From Clostridiales bacterium (GTDB lineage: Bacteria > Bacillota > Clostridia > Lachnospirales > WQUN01), in assembly GCA_031289625.1 (NCBI GenBank), contig JAITPB010000192.1, positions 1 to 19,161 on the forward strand: a stretch of DNA of 19,161 nt, read 5' to 3'. Shown here one piece after another: positions 14,764 to 19,161 of the stretch. The notes beneath the pieces were generated by a model. It saw nothing but the letters and a program-made list of their open reading frames with translations. It had not been told where the DNA came from and did no database searches. The first letter of the stretch is position 1. Every line of letters begins with the position of its first letter. Both the position numbers and the translations under genes were made by a program.

Positions 14764-15697
14764 GCTTTCCCGCGGCGGCCGTTATATGCTGTTTATTTTC
14801 GTCTGGATGATTGTTTCGCAGTACGGCCTCGTTTTCGCCGCGCCAGCGCTTCTGGCCAAACTCAACGGCACGTCCTATATCTTTTTATTGACCGAAAGCG
14901 TTATGTTCGCGCCGCCTTTGCTTTTCCTGTTATCCCGGAATTTTTTGCAGCGTAAAAGCGGCAGGTTTATCGCGCTTTTGTCTATCCAGCCGCTCAGCCT
15001 GCAAAACGCGGGATATACCGTCCTCATGACTGTTTTTCTGACGCCTTTGATGATGATTTTATCTGGGCTGTCAGGCTTGTTTTTTCCCAACCCCGCCGAA
15101 CAAATTTTAACGGAACTGCATGACGCTCCTCTTTGGGTTCTGCTGACAACTTTGGCTTTCACGCCGGCTGTTTGGGAAGAGCTCAATTTCCGCGGCGTGA
15201 TTTTTGGAGAAATGAAAAATTCTGATTTAAAGCAAGCCGTTGCCCTGAACGGGATTTTTTTTGGGCTGATGCACATGAATTTACAGCAATTCCCTTACGC
15301 GTGCGCGATGGGCATCGTATTGACCTTATTTGTCTATTGGACTGGATCTATCTTGGCGTCCATGCTGGCGCATTTTATCTCCAATGCTCTTTCCACGCTG
15401 CTGAGCGTGTGGGCGAACACGTGCGTAGTGCTACAAGAAGACGCCCTGGCTCAGGCCGGGCTTACGAGCCTACCCTCTATCGCGGCGATCGCCTTTGCCG
15501 CAATCGTTACGCTGATCTTTTTTGGCGCGTTTCTGCTGACGTATGTTAAGTTCAAAGCGCACAATCAAAAACGCACGGACGGCGGCCAGCGCGATGGTGA
15601 TTGTCCCGATAATCATCCCGGGAGCCATGCCCCGGATTTTGTCTTGGCGGCAGCTATGCTGGCGTTTACCATTTTGTGGCAATTGAGCTTGCCTTAA
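14750..15697 (+). CDS. CPBP family intramembrane glutamic protease
   Basis: This 315-aa polytopic protein of the CPBP (Abi/CAAX protease, Rce1-like) family starts with GTG at 14750 after an AGGAGGG ribosome site (14736-14742). The catalytic motif EExxxR is Glu143-Glu144...Arg148 (WEELNFRG). The second motif, FGLMHMN, has His175. The third, HFISNA, has His208 and Asn212. All key residues are present. Bacterial members process peptides or membrane proteins and have roles in bacteriocin immunity or sporulation; no bacteriocin gene is nearby. A hydrophilic stretch (about 271-296, KRTDGGQRDGDCPDNHPG) separates the core from a last helix at the C-terminus. It overlaps the exporter gene by 14 bp. 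Confidence 0.92.
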   Translation: MNKARLSRGGRYMLFIFVWMIVSQYGLVFAAPALLAKLNGTSYIFLLTESVMFAPPLLFLLSRNFLQRKSGRFIALLSIQPLSLQNAGYTVLMTVFLTPLMMILSGLSGLFFPNPAEQILTELHDAPLWVLLTTLAFTPAVWEELNFRGVIFGEMKNSDLKQAVALNGIFFGLMHMNLQQFPYACAMGIVLTLFVYWTGSILASMLAHFISNALSTLLSVWANTCVVLQEDALAQAGLTSLPSIAAIAFAAIVTLIFFGAFLLTYVKFKAHNQKRTDGGQRDGDCPDNHPGSHAPDFVLAAAMLAFTILWQLSLP

Positions 15698-15745
15698 ACT
15701 TGCACAAATCCCATGGGATAATTTTTATACGAAAGGAAATCCGCG

Positions 15746-16684
15746 ATGCTGGATGTGGCGCTTTTGGGCACAGGCGGAATGATGCCTCTGCCCAACCGTT
15801 TTCTGACGTCTTTACTGCTCCGTTTTAATGGACGGATGCTGATGGTGGACTGCGGGGAATGTACGCAGGTTACGCTTAAATTGCTGGGCTGGGGTTTTAA
15901 AAATATTGACATTATTTGTTTTACGCATTTTCACGCCGATCATATCGCGGGGCTGCCGGGGTTGCTGCTGACTGTCGGCAACTCGGACAGAACCGAGCCA
16001 GTATGGCTGGTCGGGCCGCCTGGTCTACGCTCTGTCGCGGAGAGCCTCTGTGTGATCGCACAGGACATTCCGTTCCCGCTGGAGATCATTGAACTGCCCT
16101 ATACCCGCAGCGCGCCGCCGGAGACGTTGGCTTTGGGAGAATTTCTCATCAGCGTCTGCCCAGTGGATCACCGCGTGCCCTGCTTCGCGTATTCCATGGA
16201 ATTTAAAAGGGCAGGCCGCTTTGACATGGCGCGCGCTCAAGACAATAACGTGCCCTTGGCCGCCTGGAACCGTCTGCAAAAAAACGAGACAGTGACAATA
16301 GACGGACGCGTTTTTACGCCTGACATGGTTCTCGGTCCGCCGCGCAAATCCATCAAGACGTCTTACTGTACGGATACCAGGCCCGTCGCCCTCCTGAAAG
16401 ATTTTGTGCGGGACAGCGACTTGTTTATTTGCGAGGGACTTTACGCGGATACGGAAAAGCTTCCCAAAGCCGTGGCGCATAAGCATATGATTTTTCAGGA
16501 AGCCGCGCGTATCGCGCGCGCCGCTCAGGTAAAAGAGTTATGGCTGACACATTTCAGCCCGTCGCTGACCGCGCCTGAAAGTTTTGTGAACGCCGCGCGG
16601 GACATTTTCCCCAATACCACCGCCGGCAAGGACAGAATGACGAAAACGATTCGCTATGAAGAAGACGACGTTGAATCAAAATAA
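15746..16684 (+). CDS. rnz: Ribonuclease Z (tRNA 3'-endonuclease)
   Basis: This metallo-beta-lactamase fold endonuclease trims tRNA 3' trailers. Its 312 aa are typical for the short form. The zinc-binding signature HFHADH is at 61-66. Further ligands are His142 in DHRVP, Asp210 in the CTDTRP block, and His269 in LTHFSP. AHKHMIFQEAA (about 244-254) is the family's C-terminal histidine motif. The N-terminal LLGTGGMMPLPNR is also characteristic. The ATG at 15746 has AAAGGA upstream. It starts 48 bp after the CPBP gene with no terminator between, so it is probably in the same transcript. The 3' end abuts a hairpin whose U-tract faces the minus strand. Confidence 0.94.
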   Translation: MLDVALLGTGGMMPLPNRFLTSLLLRFNGRMLMVDCGECTQVTLKLLGWGFKNIDIICFTHFHADHIAGLPGLLLTVGNSDRTEPVWLVGPPGLRSVAESLCVIAQDIPFPLEIIELPYTRSAPPETLALGEFLISVCPVDHRVPCFAYSMEFKRAGRFDMARAQDNNVPLAAWNRLQKNETVTIDGRVFTPDMVLGPPRKSIKTSYCTDTRPVALLKDFVRDSDLFICEGLYADTEKLPKAVAHKHMIFQEAARIARAAQVKELWLTHFSPSLTAPESFVNAARDIFPNTTAGKDRMTKTIRYEEDDVESK

Positions 16685-16714
16685 AAAAAGGGGACGGACA
16701 TGTTGTCCGCCCCT
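16680..16714 (-). terminator. Terminator for the minus-strand transglutaminase gene
   Basis: AGGGG-A-CGGACA (16689-16700) pairs with TGTCCGCCCCT (16704-16714) as an 11-bp stem with one bulged A. On the minus strand the stem is followed by TTTTTTTATTTT. On the plus strand no U-tract follows. It therefore best terminates the transglutaminase gene, whose stop is about 110 bp away, although the hairpin could also protect the rnz 3' end. Confidence 0.75.
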
Positions 16715-16823
16715 GCACATAATTCGGCGATATTGCACCATACTGTAACTCCATTATACCGCGACAAAGAATTTCGAGCTGTGCAAGCGAATTGCGTTAA
16801 AGAGGCTTCCACCCTATTTTACG

Positions 16824-18089
16824 CTACTCCGTAATTCTAACGCTCCTTGCAGCGCCGTCCCAAACAAAATCCGCGCCAAATGCGTCAGAAATATACATAA
16901 CAGGTACGTAGAACCTGTCATTATACAGCATTGGCGCTGGTATGCTTGCGTCATATTCTTTCACCTTCGTAAATGGACTTTCATCTTGCTGAATGTAATT
17001 TGCGTTGCCGGTAAATTGTACGCCTATACCGCCTCGTTTCGCGAACAATCTTTGATAATATTCATGAGACTCAAACACGCTCGTAATACCCATGGCCTCA
17101 AAGAGCGGCTCTGTCTGTATGTATAAAATATCCCAGTATAAAAATGGCTGTGAGTCAAAATTTATTTTTGCGCCATTATAATAAACAGATACATCCGAAG
17201 CAGGTGTCTTTACTGACTGCGCTTTTATTTTATTTAACGCGTCCATTGAAAACGGCGCCGGACAATCAACAAAACTTGCTTTTATGCTGTCCTGATCGAT
17301 CATAACGGCGCCTTCCGCATGAACGGATCTGTCATCGGCTAATTTATAAACAAAATGCAGATTTTTCCCGTCCCGATGCCAAACTGTTGAGTCTACATCC
17401 GGATCATACATATACCACTGACCGTCGACTTGAGCGCGAACCCAAGCGTGAGAGAGCCTGGTTCCGTTACGGTTTAAGTAATATCCGCCCCATACTTCCA
17501 CAGGTATTTCCATACGACCCAGCAGAGCGGCAAACGCCCCTGCAAAATCATCACATATCCCCTGACCGTCACTGCTGCCGGTGAGCAGCTTTGTTCTGAG
17601 GGCGAACCCTGGGCTGTCCGAAGTAATATTATTGTTGATGTATGCCGAATAGTTCAGCTGGGTTTCATAGTTAACCATATAAGGGTTCTTTCTAAAGGAA
17701 AATCCGGCGCCGTCCACATGCAGGCTATTAAAAATGACTAAATCATATGCGGCGCGTACTTTTTGATCTGTCGTCATATCGGGTTTTATCACGCTGCTAA
17801 GCGCTGAGTCTAACAAAGACCAAATATAAGCCATTCCGTCGCGTCTTGCCTTATTATTTTTCTCTTGCTGTTCAGTCTCGCTCAATTGGCCTATAGGCGT
17901 TGGCGCTGGCGTCAGCAATTCTGTACCGCCTACTGTTATTTCTACGTTCGGGTCGTCAAAGTATTCAGAATACTGCGGAAACCACCTCTTTAAATCCTCA
18001 ATGCTATAGCCGTTTGCCGAAACCTTTACCGGCATAAAAACAAGCATCGCAAACAGCACGATGCAAAGGCGCCGCCCAAGATGTTTCAT
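16824..18089 (-). CDS. Secreted transglutaminase-like protein with a C-terminal copper-amine-oxidase-N-like domain
   Basis: This 421-aa exported protein starts at the ATG at 18089, chosen for the AAAGGAGAGAGG site upstream; a GTG at 18116 lies at or before the likely transcription start. A signal peptide (about 1-25, ending VSA) is followed by a Pro/Thr-rich region. The transglutaminase-like core (about 105-250) has the triad Cys179 (GICDDFAGAF), His214 (SHAWVRAQ) and Asp229 (YMYDPDVD). The last 120 residues (FDSQPFLYWD-LYIQTEPLFEAMGI, ending YVPVMYISDAFGADFVWDGAARSVRI) match the copper-amine-oxidase N-terminal (stalk) type repeat common in clostridial cell-surface proteins. Such proteins are often peptidases or cross-linking enzymes of the envelope. 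The substrate is unknown. Confidence 0.88.
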   Translation of the reverse strand: MKHLGRRLCIVLFAMLVFMPVKVSANGYSIEDLKRWFPQYSEYFDDPNVEITVGGTELLTPAPTPIGQLSETEQQEKNNKARRDGMAYIWSLLDSALSSVIKPDMTTDQKVRAAYDLVIFNSLHVDGAGFSFRKNPYMVNYETQLNYSAYINNNITSDSPGFALRTKLLTGSSDGQGICDDFAGAFAALLGRMEIPVEVWGGYYLNRNGTRLSHAWVRAQVDGQWYMYDPDVDSTVWHRDGKNLHFVYKLADDRSVHAEGAVMIDQDSIKASFVDCPAPFSMDALNKIKAQSVKTPASDVSVYYNGAKINFDSQPFLYWDILYIQTEPLFEAMGITSVFESHEYYQRLFAKRGGIGVQFTGNANYIQQDESPFTKVKEYDASIPAPMLYNDRFYVPVMYISDAFGADFVWDGAARSVRITE

Positions 18090-18118
18090 TATTCCTCTCT
18101 CCTTTCCAAATTTCACTT

Positions 18119-18146
18119 ATTATAACATTTATAATGAAAAAAACAA
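18119..18146 (-). promoter_or_regulatory. Promoter of the transglutaminase gene
   Basis: On the minus strand TTGTTT (complement of 18141-18146), 16 bp, then TATAAT (complement of 18119-18124). The predicted start is near 18112, just downstream of the GTG at 18116, which supports the ATG at 18089 as the true start. Confidence 0.7.
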
Positions 18147-18400
18147 GCTCTTTTGCACAAATATCATGGATGTAGTGAACTGCCCCCATTTTGAAGGGTA
18201 GGGTTTCCACAACCGGAAGCCCCTAAAAGATTTTCAAAAGAATCCTTTTTATGGTTGTACCGATCGACAGTTCATGATAGTATGGGGGCATTATTGGCGG
18301 CGCTTTTGGTAAGCTGTGCCAACCAAACGAAACACAAATAACGCCCATGTAACCGTTTAACAAAACTGTTACACAGCGGGCCAAAGAGAGAAAGCGATGA
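18147..18400. other. Degraded accessory sequence with no intact gene
   Basis: This roughly 250-bp stretch holds the IS150-like terminus described separately and no credible open reading frame on either strand. The missing 5' part of the PIN gene would be expected in its right half, but I could not recognise it. Confidence 0.5.
18176..18274. mobile_element. Possible IS3/IS150-type terminus or small MITE-like remnant
   Basis: TGAACTGCCCCCATTTTG at 18176-18193 resembles, from memory, the terminal repeat of IS150-group elements of the IS3 family. About 80 bp further on, CAGTTCA (18268-18274) is the exact inverse of the first seven bases. Between them a GGGTTTCC/GGAAGCCC stem can form. No transposase frame is present and no flanking target duplication is seen, so this is a decayed end or a short non-autonomous copy. 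Confidence 0.35.
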
Positions 18401-18638
18401 GTAAAAGAACGATTAGCGGACATCTATGTTTCAGAACGGGTTGTTCCGCCAAAATATCGAACTGACGGTATACACATCGCTGTTGCATCGGTTCACGGAT
18501 TAGATAAAATCGTCAGCTTGAATTTTAAGCATAATCGTCAAACGGAAAACTGAAACGCTCACGGGAGCAATCAACCTGCTTAACGATTATAGCACCGTTG
18601 AAATCTTATCGCCAATGGAGGTTATCGAAAATGACTGA
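18401..18638 (+). pseudogene. PIN-domain (VapC-like) toxin remnant, truncated and frameshifted
   Basis: Codons from 18401 read VKERLADIYVSERVVPPKYR, then TDGIHIAVASVHGLDKIVSLNFKH. After one extra A at 18533 the reading resumes in another frame as IVKRKTETLTGAINLLNDYS and TVEILSPMEVIEND, stopping at 18636-18638. The joined product matches the C-terminal half of PIN nucleases: the acidic D-x-x-HIA motif, LDKIVSLNFKHIV, and the closing ILSPMEVI. A TGA at 18398-18400 is in frame upstream and no N-terminal half is recognised. It is therefore a pseudogene. Its last 8 bases overlap the start of the 69-aa gene that follows, an arrangement typical of a two-gene toxin module. Confidence 0.75.
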
Positions 18639-18840
18639 TTACACTAAATTTATGGATGACCCCGACATCATTAACGAGCCGATGCCCTTGCGTGAGATTC
18701 ACGCTATCCGGTTTGCTATCGCTGAGGAAACCAAAGATTTGACGGTTGATCAACGAGTGGCATATTTCAATCGGCATGGTGAAGCTGCCGCCAAGAAATA
18801 CGGTTTTAAGATTATCGCCAGCGCAAATAGTCAAACGTGA
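18631..18840 (+). CDS. Small 69-aa protein downstream of the PIN remnant, possible antitoxin or partner
   Basis: The ATG at 18631 (TGGAGG upstream) opens a 69-aa frame, MTDYTKFMDDPDIINEPMPL followed by REIHAIRFAIAEETKDL and a helical, charged tail. I recall similar small hypothetical proteins with the DP-I-NEPM-LREIHAIR motif in Firmicutes, sometimes beside PIN genes, but I cannot name a family. It has no signal peptide or membrane helix. The 8-bp overlap with the PIN remnant suggests translational coupling and a toxin-then-partner order. The gene is intact although its upstream partner is broken. Confidence 0.65.
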   Translation: MTDYTKFMDDPDIINEPMPLREIHAIRFAIAEETKDLTVDQRVAYFNRHGEAAAKKYGFKIIASANSQT

Positions 18841-18848
18841 TGTGAGCT

Positions 18849-19133
18849 GTGGGGCGCGCCGGATTATATAAAGCAGCGGCATTGGCAGTTGAATACGCGA
18901 ACATGTAGGAGGAGAGACGGGTGCTTGATCTTTTGGAGAAATTTGAGGCCGATAAGCAGGCGCGTGAGGGCTTTGTTTTTGAGGAAGGCAGACAGGAAGG
19001 CAAAATTGAGGGTAAAATTGAAACGACTATCAACATGCTAAAACTAAAGTTACCTCTCCAAACTATAATGCTCTCGACTGGATTGTCGGAGAAGGACATT
19101 ATGGCGTTGAAGGATAGCCGCTGTGCGACCTGA
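18849..19133 (+). pseudogene. C-terminal piece of an Rpn-type nuclease, interrupted by an in-frame TAG
   Basis: The frame reads VGRAGLYKAAALAVEYANM, then TAG (18906-18908), then EERRVLDLLEKFEADKQ, a lysine/glutamate repeat (EEGRQEGKIEGKIE), and the ending LPLQTIMLSTGLSEKDIMAL. That repeat and ending are typical of the C-terminal tail of Rpn/PD-(D/E)XK nucleases. The catalytic domain is absent. A GTG at 18921 with AGGAGGAG upstream could allow a 70-aa tail-only product (18921-19133). The ribosome site overlaps the TAG, so expression of the tail alone is possible. Confidence 0.65.
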
Positions 19134-19161
19134 ACGGCGATGGCTTCATTAATGTGAGCGA
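19118..19161 (+). other. Dockerin-like calcium-binding loop at the right edge, fragment
   Basis: In a frame different from the Rpn tail, codons from 19118 read PLCDLNGDGFINVSD (the last codon is cut by the edge). D-x-N-x-D-G-x-I-N-x-x-D is the type I dockerin/EF-hand loop signature. An in-frame TAG at 19115 and no start codon or ribosome site mean it is either a broken 5' end or part of a rearranged gene that continues beyond the window. Confidence 0.45.

Noticed and set aside
15540..15697. Frameshift suspected at the hydrophilic C-terminal stretch of the CPBP protein
   Set aside because: The frame stays open, a hydrophobic helix returns before the stop, and no alternative frame gives a better ending, so it was kept as one intact gene.
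15699..15735. Possible separate promoter for rnz (TTGCAC with a weak TTTATA)
   Set aside because: The -10 match and spacing are poor, and no terminator separates rnz from the upstream gene, so read-through is simpler.
18223..18423. Minus-strand 66-codon frame in the accessory patch
   Set aside because: It has no ribosome site, no recognisable domain, and overlaps the decayed element and PIN remnant.

Overview
The window looks like a chromosomal segment from a low-to-moderate GC, Gram-positive-type anaerobe, most likely a member of the Clostridia. The signs are a lipoprotein-type OppA, strong AGGAGG ribosome sites combined with several TTG and GTG starts (ruvB, the HlyD gene, yjbQ, the CPBP protease), an HD-GYP protein, rhomboid and CPBP proteases of clostridial style, and Rpn-type nuclease pieces at both ends. 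A dockerin-like calcium loop at the extreme right edge would fit a cellulolytic clostridial lineage, but that is an inference from about twelve residues.

Layout. Positions 1-94 hold the first codons of a minus-strand Rpn/PD-(D/E)XK gene. yjbQ (minus, 300-716) is divergent from ruvA-ruvB (888-2526). A TTG-started HlyD-type adaptor follows (from 2605) and runs with no stop codon into a rhomboid protease that has its own ribosome site and ATG (4078). A consensus promoter then drives a five-gene oligopeptide ABC transporter (oppB-C-D-F-A, 4843-10632) closed by a strong terminator. On the minus strand, an HD-GYP cyclic-di-GMP phosphodiesterase (12273-13382) and a membrane GAF-PAS-PAS protein without an output domain (10729-12255) form a two-gene operon. 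Divergent from it, an AI-2E-type exporter, a CPBP membrane protease and ribonuclease Z (13558-16684) are closely packed. Convergent with these is a secreted transglutaminase-like protein (16824-18089, minus). The right end, from about 18176, is a decayed accessory patch: an IS150-like terminus, a frameshifted PIN-toxin remnant, an intact 69-aa partner protein, the C-terminus of an Rpn-type nuclease, and the dockerin-like fragment.

How the genes work together. ruvAB supplies the Holliday-junction branch-migration motor. The opp genes make a complete importer: binding lipoprotein, two permeases and two ATPases. The HD-GYP and GAF-PAS-PAS proteins plausibly couple a ligand or redox signal to cyclic-di-GMP breakdown. 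Ribonuclease Z matures tRNA 3' ends.

The most unusual structural points are: the missing stop between HlyD and rhomboid; three perfect short tandem duplications (17, 24 and 17 bp) at the oppB start, in the sensor's membrane helix and at the sensor's stop codon; and the toxin-antitoxin-like ruin at the right end. I did not find a convincing wholly new defence or biosynthetic system. No tRNA, rRNA or CRISPR array was seen.
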